From Epinephelus fuscoguttatus (Eukaryota > Chordata > Actinopteri > Perciformes > Serranidae): DNA of 64,000 bases. Below, piece after piece: positions 41,720-55,300 of the stretch (position 1 is its first letter; every line of letters starts with the position of its first letter). Location: contig NC_064753.1 of NCBI RefSeq assembly GCF_011397635.1, forward strand, positions 33,690,322-33,754,321, read 5' to 3'. The notes under the pieces were generated by a model. That model had not been told where the DNA came from, did no database searches, and saw nothing but the letters and a program-made list of their open reading frames with translations. Both the position numbers and the translations under genes were made by a program.

Positions 41720-43644
41720 GTACAGTATGCTGCTGTGAGGAGACTTAGCTAACATTACAAATATATTTTATTTGATTTACCGTCTGAGTTTTCTTGTCAG
41801 GCTGTTTGTTGTCACACTTTGTTTCCCGCTGCTGAAAAATATTTGACTTTAAAACATGACGTAGAAAGTTGCTGCTGTGCTGCACTGTTAGCTTTAGCAT
41901 TAGCTACAGTCTCCACAGCCACACAGTCCCTGTGGCTTTACTGGTGTTTGTCTGCTGGGTTTTCTTTGTCTGCTAGTGAAAGGTGTGACAGCCCAGCATG
42001 TGTTTATTTTTCTCCAGATTTTTTTAAAAAAAGCAAAGAGAACTAGTATGTTCTTTTTTCTGGTCTGCTGTTGAATTTGAATGAGACATTGTAAACTAGG
42101 TGCTGCTCGACACAAACTCTGGCAATGGTAGAAGTAAACACTATTAACTAAGTACATTTACTCAGGTACTGTATTTAAATACACCTTTAAGGTTACTTAC
42201 CATTTTCCAATACTTTATTTACTTCACTATATCTCAGAAGGAAATATTGCTCTTTTTACTCCACTACTTTTATCTGTCATAGCTAATAGTTAGTTTGCAG
42301 ATTCAGATTGATAGTTCTAAATAAAGTCAACAACTAAAATAAATATTGTGTATTATTATAGCTTAAAATAAGACAAGGTGAGGGGGGAATTATGAGCCCC
42401 ACCTTTACCAGCTGCAGCCTTTAAAAAATAAAAAAATAAATAAAAGCCAATATTGTAATATTCATTTTCTAAAATGGGCCAGTCTGCATAGTGAGTACTT
42501 TTACTTTTGGTACTTATAGAATATTCTGATGACAATAAATTGTACAAACAGACAAAGTATTACACTACAGTACTGCTACTTTCTCCTAAATAAAATAATT
42601 TAATACGTTGTACACCACTGCTAACTTACTATAATATACCTTAAGTCAAATAACTTTTTTTTTTTTTTTCTTTTTATTGAAATGTTGGGCTTAAGTCAAA
42701 TAACTAATGGTCGCTAATGTTGGGAGCTTTAAACTCTGAACTTTCACTCCAGTCAAACCTGAAAAATAGGCCAGAAAACCTTTGTGAGATTTGACTCCCT
42801 GAAGACTGGACTTGGGGAATAAAAGTAAAATCCTCTAAATCCCAATTCAAATAGAAAAATCAATAAAAACAGTCAGTGACAGACAAAACTTTGCCACTTG
42901 TCTTAAATGTTCAGTTATTAGACGTGTCTTTATAGTGATGTGGTCTCAGCTATGTAAAGCACTATCTGCACAGTTTTGTGAAAAGAAAATGTCCAAATGC
43001 TGTTTATTGCTGTAGCTAACAATTATTTCCTTTTTTAAAACAATCAAATAATTTATCACTTATTGTCATAAAATAGCAAAGAAAAACACACCTCACAATT
43101 TCTGAAAGCAAGTTGACATCATGTTTTGTCTAAAACCAAACATTTTCAATTTACAGCAATATAAAACAGAGAAAAGCAGCAGATGCTCATATTTTAGAAG
43201 CCAGAACATACACACGTTTTTCATTTTTGCTTGATAAATGAATTAAACCATTCATTCAGTCTGTCAGTTTTTTTTCTGTCAATCAACAAACTGATTAACC
43301 TACTAATCATTTCAGTTCTAATGCTGTTTATGGTTAATGGTCAGTGTTGAGACCTGAAAGAGTGACTTGACCTGAAGGACATGGCACAAAAGATTGAAGC
43401 AGTCCGGTAAAGGGAAACAATGTTAAGTCATCAGGATGGAACACATAATGAGTCTTTAATTTAATCTATTCTTATGTGTTTTTCAAATTCAGGACTCATG
43501 AAATTGGGATTTATGATGAAATATGTTACTATATCAAGGCTCAGTGAATATGACACCCAGATATTTAGATTTAAATGAACCTGTTTCCCCACATATAATG
43601 TTTCTCTTGTCCCCTCTGTGTGAACTTCAGGACCGTCTCTCCAA

Positions 43645-46600
43645 ATGACGTCTCTGATTTGCACTTTACAAGCCCATCGAGACGATGTCAACTGGTGTGC
43701 CTTCTCTGGCATGCTGCTTGCCACATGCTCCGGAGACAAAACTCTCAGGATATACAGCACCCGTGACTTCTCTGAGCTGCCCTTCTCCCCGCTGTCAGGA
43801 CATGGATACGGCGTCCACTGCTGCTGCTTCAGCACCTGCGGACAGTTTCTTGCCTCGTGTTCAACTGATGCAACCACGATGGTCTGGTCCATGGTCACGG
43901 GCGAGATTGAGGCCGTCCTGCAGCATCCAGGTCGTAGTCCTGTGAGGATCTGTGCGCTGTCTCCTGACTCTGCCCACCTGGTTTCTGGTGCATCAGATGG
44001 CACTTTGGCTCTGTGGGATTTTCCCTCCAAAAAGTTGCTCAGGTACATTTCATAGCTTGCATTTTTATAGAGCTGAAGCAATTAGTCGATCAACAGGAAA
44101 TTAATTGGCAAACATTTTGATGATTAATTACAAGGGTGATTTGGTTTCAGATTTTTGTAGTTCATTATGTTTTGACATTTTATAGACTAAATGATTGATT
44201 AATTAAAAAACTAATCAGTACTCAGCAGATTAAGATAATGAAGATAATTTATGAATTGCAGGCCCACTGTTTTTACAGGTGTATAGCACAAGGCTCTCAT
44301 AGCCTGCAAAATGAGCTGAAACCTCAGTGCAAACATGTCTCATCACACCACTGTTTGCTGTTACATGCCATATTATTTGCACTGTCCCGACAGTGTTCCG
44401 TTTCATATGTTGTTATACTGGAACAATGGCTATAAAAGCTGCGTCTGCTGATGCAGCTGCTGTTTGTTGTGTTTGTGAAGGACCGGAGGAGTGAATGACA
44501 CGACAATGGTAGCCTGCTCCTTCAGCCCCTGCAGTCAGGTGTTCATGACCGGCTCCACCTACGGAGACCTGCGTCTGTGGGACCTGAACATGAACCAGCT
44601 CCATGCAGAGAAAAACGCCCACGACTTGGGTGTCACCTGCTGCACCTTCGCTCCCAGCATCCTCAGTGGTGAGAACCATTGCTGTGTGTTTATCGGTCGC
44701 TCTGTGACGCATGACTTAGTCAAGTGTTTCGGACGGATTAAAACCTGAATTATATGTTGGTCAGTAAATATAGGACAGTTCACCCCCAAATCAAAAATAC
44801 ATATTTCTCCTCTTACCTGTGGTGCTAATTATCAGTCTAGATTGTTTTGGTGAGAGTTGGAGTGTTGGAGATATTGGCCGTAGAGATGTCTGCCTTCTCT
44901 CAAATATAACTGAACTAGATGGCACTCAGCATGTGGTGTTCAAAGCACCAAAAAAAATCAAGATAGTAGATAGAAAACTCAAGATAATCCACAGACCTTG
45001 TTGTGAGCTGTTTCATGTCGGAACTATTTTCTTTTTATTGAACTACACCCACAAACCGTATCACTGCACAGGAGGGGGCGTGCATCTACTCACGAACGGC
45101 TTGTGATCGTGACAGAGCGAGATGTAAACATTAATGACATCTGAGTGGGTGTCTGTATGTGTGCAAGTATGCAATAAGTATGTATGAGCTTGTGTGGGTG
45201 AGGATTAAACATCTCATGTGATGACAACTGTGTATTACTGCATTGTATTTGTGGATGAGTAACAAACAGGAGTAAATCATGAAATTAGATTTTTTTTTGT
45301 AAGAAGAAGAAGAAACGATGATTATGTTACATGTGAAATGTGAACTGTATTGTTTTCAGAATCATGCTCACTCAATAAAAGAAAAACAATTATGTATATA
45401 TGTTTTTTTTAAAAAAAAGTAAATATTAATGACCTCTACCTCAGCTGTAACAAGGTCTGTAGATTATCTTGATTAACCGGGTCATGGTTTCTGGAAAGAC
45501 ACATTGCTGCTGAGTTTTTTAAATGTACTTTTTGGGCACTTTGAACACGACAGGCCGAGAACCATCTAGTTCCATTACTCTGGAGAGAAGGCAGACACCT
45601 CTACAGCCGATATCTCCAGCACTCATTTACTCACACCAAAACATTCTAAGTTGGTATATTAGTAATTAGCACTACAGATAAAGGAATAGTTTTGATTTGG
45701 GTGAATTGTCCTTAAACACTTAATTTTTGCCAGTAATTTACTGGAAATTAAATGAATATGAATAACTATAATTTAAAGCACAACTATTAAACTATTATTC
45801 AGAAAAACAAGGTTCAACTGTACATGAAACTGCAGCCTATAAAATTTACGTGCTGCAATGTCTTTTCTATCTGTCAACATATACACTGATATCACATTAT
45901 CTCTGATAATTATTATTAGGTGGTCAAGTCGTGCAGTTTCATCTGGCATCCTGTGGGCAAGACAGTCTCCTGAAGATCTGGGTCATTAACAAGTTCAACT
46001 CTGGAGGTAGAAGAGAATTATTATACTTTTTTTTTTTATTATTATTTGTTTTTGTTTTGTTTTTCATTTTTATTTCCAAATCAGTTTAGTTTAAGTTAGT
46101 TTTGGATTTCTTGTTTCAGTTTAGTTTTTATGGTTTTGAAATGTTTAGTTTTAATAAGTTTTTATTGTTCTCAGTATTAGTTTAAGTTTTTTTTATTATA
46201 ATATGGGAAGTTTTTGTCAGTGGCAAAATATTCAGAAGAAGTTCAGAATAGGTATACAAAATAAGAAAGACTAAGACTAAAGACATTCCCTGAATTTATT
46301 TATTTTTTGTTAGTTTTGTAAGTTCAGTTAGTTTTCATTTTTTTCTTAAGTCTAGTTTTTATTTTTATTTCAGTTAACTAAAATGTTTTCTCACACCTAG
46401 TTTTAGTTTTTAGTTAAGTTATAGTTAACTATAACAACCTTGAGTCACAGCGACATTTTTACCTGTCTTAGCATACAGGAAGATCACTCTCTCTGTAGCT
46501 CATGTGATCCTCTCCATTATAGTTACAGCCTCCTGTGGTTATCAGCTAAGATTGTAAACCGGGGTTATCCACACACATTGTCCCTGTGTCACAAACTTTT

Positions 46601-49600
46601 TGTATAGTTAGTAAAGTGCCGCCATACAAGGCAGAATTTGACCATCATGTTGTCGTTTGTGAGGTTTTATTATCAGCAGACAATTCAAGGCACAGCTCTG
46701 CACATTCAGTCGTTGTCTAGAAACGAGAGTCTGAGGCTGAATATTGATGTGTGCAGTTTCTGTATCAACAAACGTCAGTCTGATTACAGCCCTCAGATGC
46801 ACAACCCTTCATTTGGTTGTAATATATCAACATCAGTTTATCAAGACCAATCACTGCGGCTGCCAAAGAAAAGTACATTTCATTTCAAAGAAATTCAGAG
46901 CAGCTGCCAGTCTAAGTCTTTCTGTGTTTTTCATGCTGTTAAGTGCTTGTATTTGTTGATAGTTTTATTTTATCAAGCTAACACTAACATTCATGCCTTG
47001 CAGCACAATCCACTCTTCATAAAAAAGGTAATTCCTGTAATACGGCTGTCTGATCAGTTTGACAGAATATTTGTCAGGGGGAATATTTGACTCATGTGTG
47101 TGTGTAACTACAGTTGTTTCTCTCTCTTGTAGGCTATAAGATGCAGCTCCTGCACACACTGACCGGCCAGTCGGCTCCGGTCCTTTCCTGTGCGTACTCC
47201 TCAGATGGGCAGCTGCTTGTGTCTGGGTAAGATGATTATGAAGGTTAAGGAAGCGTATTGGTGACTGTTTTAACCTCTAAATACAGATTGTATGTACTCT
47301 ATGCATTTCTGAAAACCTTTTTCCAAAGTTAATGTGAAGTTGTAAGATTGATGTTAGCCAGTGTTTTCTGACTATACCAGTATGCAAAACCACCTGCACT
47401 CCATTAACAGACGCATTTAAAAGATTTCTAAGCATCCTGCTTCCCTCCCAAAAATTCCCAAGAAATTGCAAGCCATATGCTAAATCTATATTTTACATCA
47501 TCTCTTGATCCTAAATAGATCAGTACCCATGTTTTGACCTATTTAGAATTAAGAAATTGGCATAAAATACAGATTACTTGCTATGACTTAGTTAAGTAGT
47601 CCACCACTGGCTGCAGCTATAAGAGTGCAGTACCTCAGTTTAACCACTGGAGGGAGACATGGATTGCTTTATTCCTCATGGAGTCAACATGGATCTGAAC
47701 ATGCTGTACCAGAGAGTTGATTACTTAAAATATTGCTCACATAGCTACAATTTACTTTTCTGCTTCCCTCAGCTCTGTGGACAAAACTGTCACAGTCTAT
47801 GACGCTGTAAGTACTTCTCCTTCTCACTGTATCTCGTACTAGTAAGAGGTTTTACCACATTATGTACTGGTCCATTTATAATATAATGTTTGCATCTTGA
47901 TTGGAGATATTTATATATATTTGTCTTTTTGCAGAAAAATGCAGTTCTGCTTTACACACTGAACCAGCATGAGAGGTAAATACTCACTTTTTTATGTGGT
48001 TACATTTTGTTTGCTGGATTTTCTCTTTGGATATAAGCATGAATTTGTCAAAGTCCCAAAGTAAATATGTTTATTCCTCTCTCATGTTGCCAGACAGATT
48101 ATCTCGCAGTTGGTTATTAAATTTACTTTAAAATAATTTAATATTTTAATGTTCTTTCACATATTTGTATCTTATCAAAATTCCAATATTGAGTTACATT
48201 TAAATAAAATCTGTCACAATGGAAATTGTTGAATATTTAAAGGTATACCATGCAGGACTGACGGTCACTGGTTGGAAACATGTTTTCCAGTGAAAGTAAA
48301 AGCTCATCCCAGATTCACCCTTGTTTAGCACAAGCGTCAACCTCCGAGGCTAATGCACAAGTGCCAAAAACTGCAGTTCATTGAATGGCCACTTGAGGCT
48401 GGCTCCAAAACAGTAAATTCCCATAGACCCCCACTTTAAAATGCTCAACGTTACAGCAGAAATACACATATTTACTGCCTGGTACGAGAAACCGTTTTGG
48501 TATCTATTGCTAATTTTCCGCTTAATGACAATTGTACGGGGTGTGAATATTTTATAATTCACCTGTTTACATTTTATTAAAGCCCAAAGTAATGCATATT
48601 TAACCCTCTCATCCAAATATGGTCACTTCTGGCTCCAAAAAAACAAGATGGTGATGGCCTAAATGCCAAACTCAAGGCTTTGAAATGGCAGCCCATAAAC
48701 CAACAGTTGTCACACTAGTGATGTGCATTATTTCTTAAAGTCTATGGGCTGGCGTTTTGCCTTACTATATTGGTGTTTTCTTTCTGTGCTGTGTCCCTTT
48801 GATGCCTGCTGCTTATGTTCTGGCACCTGGTCACTACCGTTTTATAAAGCCCTGACCTCACCTGAGGGCCATGGAGTTACACACCCATAAATCTCCCGAA
48901 CACTGGAAATAAGAAAATACAGTCAGAGGGCAGTCTCTACAGAAAAATACACTGCCCCACACTTCTAGTGGGTTGTAAGTGATGATTAATTGGGATTACT
49001 ACTTTATGAGTCTTTACATCTTTTTTTTTTAGGAAAATCCTGCATAGTATATCTTTAAAACGTAGATTTATCAGAATTATAAATGTGTTTTTGTGATAAA
49101 ACACTAAAAAACACTTACAATGCACCATTTACACACTTGATGTTGTTTGTGCTGAATTCTTAAAAGAGGTCTTTCACACAGTTTCTCTGGCAACTGGCGG
49201 AAACTCCTCTGTTTACAAACATACAGCAGCTCAGTCTGTCTTCAATAAACATATTTCTGGGGAAAATCCACTGCACAATGATTTGCAATACTAAAACTGG
49301 AAAACAAAAACAGCTAACGGTCGTATAATTTGCATTTCTGGACCTTTTTTGTTTTTTAATAAATGGACAAATATGATGAGAGGTCACACGGATGCTAGTT
49401 TTACAAGGTTTTGATACCACAAATTCCCCCCCCCCCTCCCTGCACATACACATACACATACACATACACTTACACATGAGCCACAGCTGAATGATCACAC
49501 TTACAAGCTATTTAAGTCCATCCAGCCACCTGTGATTGAGAGGCAGGCAGCTCATTTCCTTTCAGTGGGGCAAATGAAAGTCATTTTGCAAAATCACTAA

Positions 49601-52347
49601 CTGAAGTGGAAGTAGATGAGGCAAGTTGAGAGAGAGTGGATAAATCACAACACTCGACAGAATGCCTCCAGGAAACTCATTTGACTTGAGACAAACTGAT
49701 AACATAACAGTGTGAGTGTTATCTTGAGGTTGAGTTGGTGTGTGCCTTTCTCTGAATTCTTATTGGAGGTTTTTAAAGATGTTGATTGAAGCCAACTAGC
49801 TTTTGTGGATCAACATTTCTCAGCAATCCAGCTTAGGTTTCAGAGAGATTGTCCTCATTAACGTTGCTTTGACTTTCTTGAATCTACTGAAAATTTCGTT
49901 TTAATCCTTATTTAGATCTTTAGTGCAGCCTTTGACGTGGTAAGCCATCACTGAATTGGCCCTCTGATGGAGAACATTTGCATCACTGCCACATATTTAG
50001 GTCTGGTATTGAGCCTCTTTTAACCCTGTAAAGCCCAAGCTGCTGCCTCAGATGCTCAGGCAGAGCACTTACAGCTGCTGCGAAGCAGGACTAAGATTTT
50101 AGACTTTTGGCTTCAGTTTGTGAACACTTTAAATGGACCTGCTCGAGGATGTAGTGCAATCACTGTTATCCTTAAAGTTAGTTCCTACTACTTACTTTTA
50201 CAGATTTTTTTTGTTTTATGTCCTTTTTTAAACATTTTTCTCCAAGTTCAGTCGTCTTGCCGTGTCTTTTTAATTTATATATTAGGAGTTTTTGCCTTTG
50301 ACTGATGCATTTCATTGGATAAGTTTCTTTTTTAGTCCTTCTAGTCCTTTTTTCCAGGGCTTAACCTGAATATTTGACTATTCGTTTGTTGGGTAGGTAT
50401 TTGGTTTTCTGTTTTGTGAGTCAGATATTCATTGTTGTTTCTTTTTTTATTTCTTTTAGAAATGACTATAAAGAAAATACACAAATGGATTTATTTGTGG
50501 TGGCCGGCACAATATCAGCATTGACCACCACATAATGATTTAGTTGGCAGTCAGTCAGTTCTATTTTGACCTATTTTTAATATTTAAAAATGGGTAAAAT
50601 CTTATTTCATTGCAGAGCTGCGCAGAGTGTTGATTTAGCCCCTCGTCACCCTGCTCTCTTTCTCTTTTATCATGAGATTCTGCCCACACACATACAATGA
50701 CGGCCATCATATGGCTGATCTCATCCAAGGGTTATTTACAGGTTTAATGACAGAGTTGAGCCAGGCTGTAACTAACGGCTATTTTCACTATCAATTAATC
50801 TGCCAATTATACTTAATGATTAATCAATTAATTATTTCGTCAAGTGGTTTTTTAACTTTTTGTTTCCAAGGCACACCAAAGAACAAGCCAAAATCTCAAG
50901 GCACACTTGTATTTGTATCTGTGGACCATAGCCTCTATAATGTGTTTTATCGCTCTTACAACATAAATGTTTGTTTTTATTTACTAATATCAAGCAACAA
51001 TTGACAGCCAACCGTGAGAAACTTACTTACTCATGAAATATTTATTAACAAAATGATTCAAGAATTAATTTGAAACTGTTTTAAAAAATAAACAGGAAAT
51101 AATGTGAGATAATGGTAATGATGTGTCACACACACAATTCCCTCACTTGAACGGTGACATATAGGTTCCCTGTGAAGTTCTTTTTTAATTAAATCAAATT
51201 AGATAATTTATTAAGGTAGAGTTTGACTCTTTATTAGGAAATGGGTGTGCACAAAATACTGATACAGTCAATTAAAAATTCATTCATAACTTTCTGTATA
51301 AGCGCAGTTGAATATTTCAGTGATAATGTGTGGTTATCACAAAATCCCACGGCACACCTGGATTTGCACGACGGCACACCATTTGAGAACCACTGGTTTA
51401 GTCTTTAAAGTTTAAAAAAAAAAAAAAAAAAAGAAAGAAAAATGCTCATCACAGTCTCCCAGAGTGCAAAGTGACGCCTTCAAATTACAATGAATGTGTC
51501 GACCAACAGTCCAAAACCCAGACTGTTTACTTTTATAGATGACAAGGAAAAGCAGCAAAGTCTCACATTTAAGAGGCTACATCCAGCAAATGTTTGACAT
51601 TTTTGCTTTAAAAATGACTAAAACTATCAATATTTTATCAAAATCTTTTGATCAACTAATCCATTAGTCGACTAATAGTTGCAGCTCTGGTGTCATTATG
51701 AGTTTGTTGGAACTGTTAGTGGCTCGGTGTTGGATGTCAGCCGCTGCTAACACGCTGTGCATGTGTAGGTCCTGTTTGTGCATGTGTGTGTCTTTCAGAC
51801 CTGTGTGTAATTGACAAGCAAGAGTGAAAACATTGAATTTCCCCTCAGGGGGATTAATAAAGTGAAAAAACTTAACTTAAACTTAACTTAATGACAACGT
51901 TGAACCGATCACTGTCTCACCTGTGCAACAGAAACACTGCATCTTGTAAATATAAAAATCAAATATTAAATTTGTCCAAGCTAGTATGCTGTTTCTACAC
52001 TTCTGCTTTACAGCACTTTGTCTCAGATTCAGAGACCATTATTATGAGCACTTGTGCAGAGTGATGTTCAGCCCGCCAACGCCTCAAGTTTTGAATATTT
52101 CCTTTTTTATTATTTCAAAGCTCCCGAGCCTAGAAATTGGTATTCGGGACAGCCATATTTTTTCTGTTATACAGAGGAAGTTCATTCATCTTCATTGTTA
52201 CCACAGCCGACATTTAGGTGATTTTCTGCTTCTGCTGCAGGTATGTGACGGCATGCGCCTTCTCCCCAACTTCACCACTAATTGCAACTGGATCTATGGA
52301 TAAGACTGTAAACATCTGGAGGCTGGAGGACGGATGCAGTGACCGTG
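43645..52347 (+). CDS. wdsub1: wdsub1 WD40 propeller exons
   Basis: Seven coding exons encode about residues 1-316. The WD-type repeats are marked by [65 protein letters not shown] and [10 protein letters not shown]. That makes seven blades, as in the family. The 4.3-kb intron between exons 47935-47975 and 52241-52347 holds several transposons. Confidence 0.93.
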
Positions 52348-52352
52348 GTAGG

Positions 52353-52392
<40 letters not shown>

Positions 52393-55300
52393 ATCACTCC
52401 AATGGATTAGCATTTATATTTCGATGATTAATTTCATTTGTTTTGCCTTGTAATATGTGTTTGTGTCTGCCTCCTTTGCTGAACATTGTGTCCGATGGAA
52501 AGGCGAGAAGTCGTTGCCTGGTTAGTTTTTTTTTTATTTTAAATATTGTTTTAATTTGACACTTGACAGGAAGCTGCTTTTACATGCCAACCATACACAC
52601 TAGTTAAATCTTTAGCAGCCCCAGTGGAGGAGCTGCTGGTAGCTTTTATTTCATCCGTGTGTTGAGATGTAACAACCTCATCTTGTGGTGAAGGACACAG
52701 GTGCTGTGTGCACAAGAGTGCCTTTTTTCCTTTGTTGCTCTTCAGTCTCAAGTTTGCTGAAAGATTGCCTTGCTTTGCTCATGTTTACAGTTACTTATTC
52801 CTTTTTTTGTGTTCTAGAGCTGTCTGCTTTGACATCAAGTGAAGGTAGGAAGACAGAAAATATGCCTGACTCTTTAGTATATTACCCTGGAGTGCCTGTG
52901 AAAACTATCAGTAAAACTAAATGTCCAAGTTTGGTCTGGCGTTTCTGTCTGCAGTGTACAAGGTCCTTTTCACCTTTTAGTTTCATCTTGTGTCAATGAA
53001 AACGTCGATGAAACCTTCAGACATTTATTTATATCATTACACAAGCCACGCCAGCCGCAGCCCCCTAATCAATAATTAGTCAGCAGGATAACAGGATAGT
53101 CTTGCATGGAGAATATTTGCCCATTTTTCAAAAGGCGCTGCAGCCGACAAGGTCTGAGCGTCTCGCTTTGACTCACCCTCACAGGCAGAACCTCAGCAGG
53201 CCGGTCCAGGCTGCTGGTCAGCGATTGGTCAGAGGGGGATGTGTCAGCGTGGCTGGTGGAGGAAGGCCTCGAGGGATTGGTGGACAAATTCATGGCCAAC
53301 AACATAGATGGGACAGAGCTGCTCAGTCTCACCAAGGAAACACTGGCGTCAGAGCTGCACATAGGTGAGGAGGACAAGCGTCACACACTGCTCTGCGGGT
53401 GCAGTGCCACTTCCTCAGTGCCTCGTTATAGTGTTAATGCTCGCTTTTGTCCGAAATGTAAGAATATAAATCCAGTCTTATGGGTATTACACACCCAGTC
53501 TCCTGTGAGAATGAACATGGACGTGTGTGGATTAGGATTTTTGTACCTATTTACATGGATAAAAGGCGGCACATTAAATTAAAGTAAGGGTGAAGGAATG
53601 AGTGAATGTTGATGGGGGTTTTAGTCAGCAAGATTACATAATATTAGGCTGCAACTGCAAAAGTACTCAGCTTTGGGGCTTCAGCCGGTCTGACTTTAAT
53701 CTGGAGCACTTCATCAGTTACATAACCCAATCCCCAAAACGGTATTTCCCATAAGGTATAAACGGGATTTACACCTAATATATTAAGGCCGTCTTGGTTA
53801 TTTCCAAGGCTGTCTGAGAGGGGGAATTTTTTGTTTATCAGACTTCATCAGGTGTATTTTTCCAGCTTTTTTTATGTAGGATTTTCAACCACAGGACTAA
53901 AGAAGGAGTGTTGTTGATTCCAGTCTCCCCGCTAGGCCGGTCTTCGTCATGTAGTTGTCAGCAAATGTTTGTTGTATTGCCATGCCGTCATTTCCATCCC
54001 ACAGTGACTGTCAATCACTCCTCGGTTTACACAGCTCCAGTGCTGTGACAGCTTGTGTTCACATTGTTCTGTTTTTAGCAACGTCGCACGAATCCCACCT
54101 TCATAGCAGAACTAACTTGGAGAACGGAATTGAGTTGCAAACACATTTTATCCACTGCGATGAAAAGACAGAGAAACAGGCATATTTTTCAAAGGTGGGA
54201 GTGAAATCAATAAGCGTGCCTTGCTTCTAAGGAGGCAGCGTAACAAAATGAAACACGGTGTACCAGTAAGATTATCAGGGTGTCTACAAAGTGCTTTGTG
54301 TTCAGCTGTAGTTTAACTCTTTATTTTATCAGATCATTCATTTCTAAATTTTAATAAATGCTTCGAATTTCTCGGGCAGTCATGTTCTGCAACACAGTAT
54401 TACTGAAACAACAGGATCCAAACTAAAATGTGCTCGAGTGCCTGCTTAGTATTTAACTTTGAAATGGACAGACAGTCAGCAGACATGATCTGCTCCCACC
54501 ATGTTCTCTCTCACCCACGCTCACATTTGCCATCCAAGAGTGAAAAGTGCTAAATGCATGAATAACAAATGCTCGAAACGTTCAATTTGATATTAGCGTA
54601 TATGTTAGTGTTTGGGTCAGTTCAGCTTGTTCCTCTTGTCGCACCAGTGGTTTCTATTTTAACGAGAGCACACAAAGTCTCGTTTTTTCTTCTGGCACAT
54701 TTCCTCAGTCTCTTGCTTGTGTTGGTGCGTGCGTGTGTGTGTGTGTGTGTGTGTGTGTAGAGTCAGTGGGCCTGCGCAGTAAACTCCTGAGGAAAGTGGA
54801 GGAGCTGAAGAGTGATTCAGTGTGTATAGGCATTCCTGATGAGTTCCTGTGTCCAATCACCAGAGAGCTGATGAGGGAGCCGGTCATTGCTGCTGGTAAG
54901 CAAAGATCAGACCTTTTACCAATCAAAAATCAAGTGTGTAGGACATAGTTGAATATTGGCATAAATGGAATATAGTATAGTAAGTGTTTTTTCTACTATT
55001 AGTCGCTAGTATCCCCTCCGCAACGAGCCAAACAGCACCAGAAAAACACTGATTTTTAGTGTAAAACTGCTCTATTTAGTGTTTTTACCAGTTTAAATCA
55101 CCTGGTCTGTTTGTTTTGGAGAGGAAGAGACCTCTGTGGATAATTCTATCACTTGTAAAAACACTGAGCGTCTGGATCTTAAGTTATCAGAGAAAAAAGA
55201 CATTAGGAGCTGCTGGCCTAGCACCTTGTCTGCGACCAGTGGGACAGACATGAAACTGCTCTATTCAGTGTTTTTACTGGTTTAAATCACCTGGTCTGTT

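Larger units (their letters stand above)
47976..52240 (+). other. Large wdsub1 intron (4.3 kb)
   Basis: Holds the MITE at 48,238, a C run with (ACATAC)n near 49,429-49,470, the nested elements at 50,763-51,690 and the retroelement tail at 51,770. No exon recognised in the remainder. Confidence 0.6.

Noticed and set aside
43461..44081. 206-codon minus-strand open frame over the first wdsub1 coding exon
   Set aside because: It is the antisense shadow of a WD40 exon; the sense strand has clear homology and splice signals.
46638..47090. 150-codon open frame in a wdsub1 intron
   Set aside because: No homology, and it runs through sequence lying between two well-supported wdsub1 exons.
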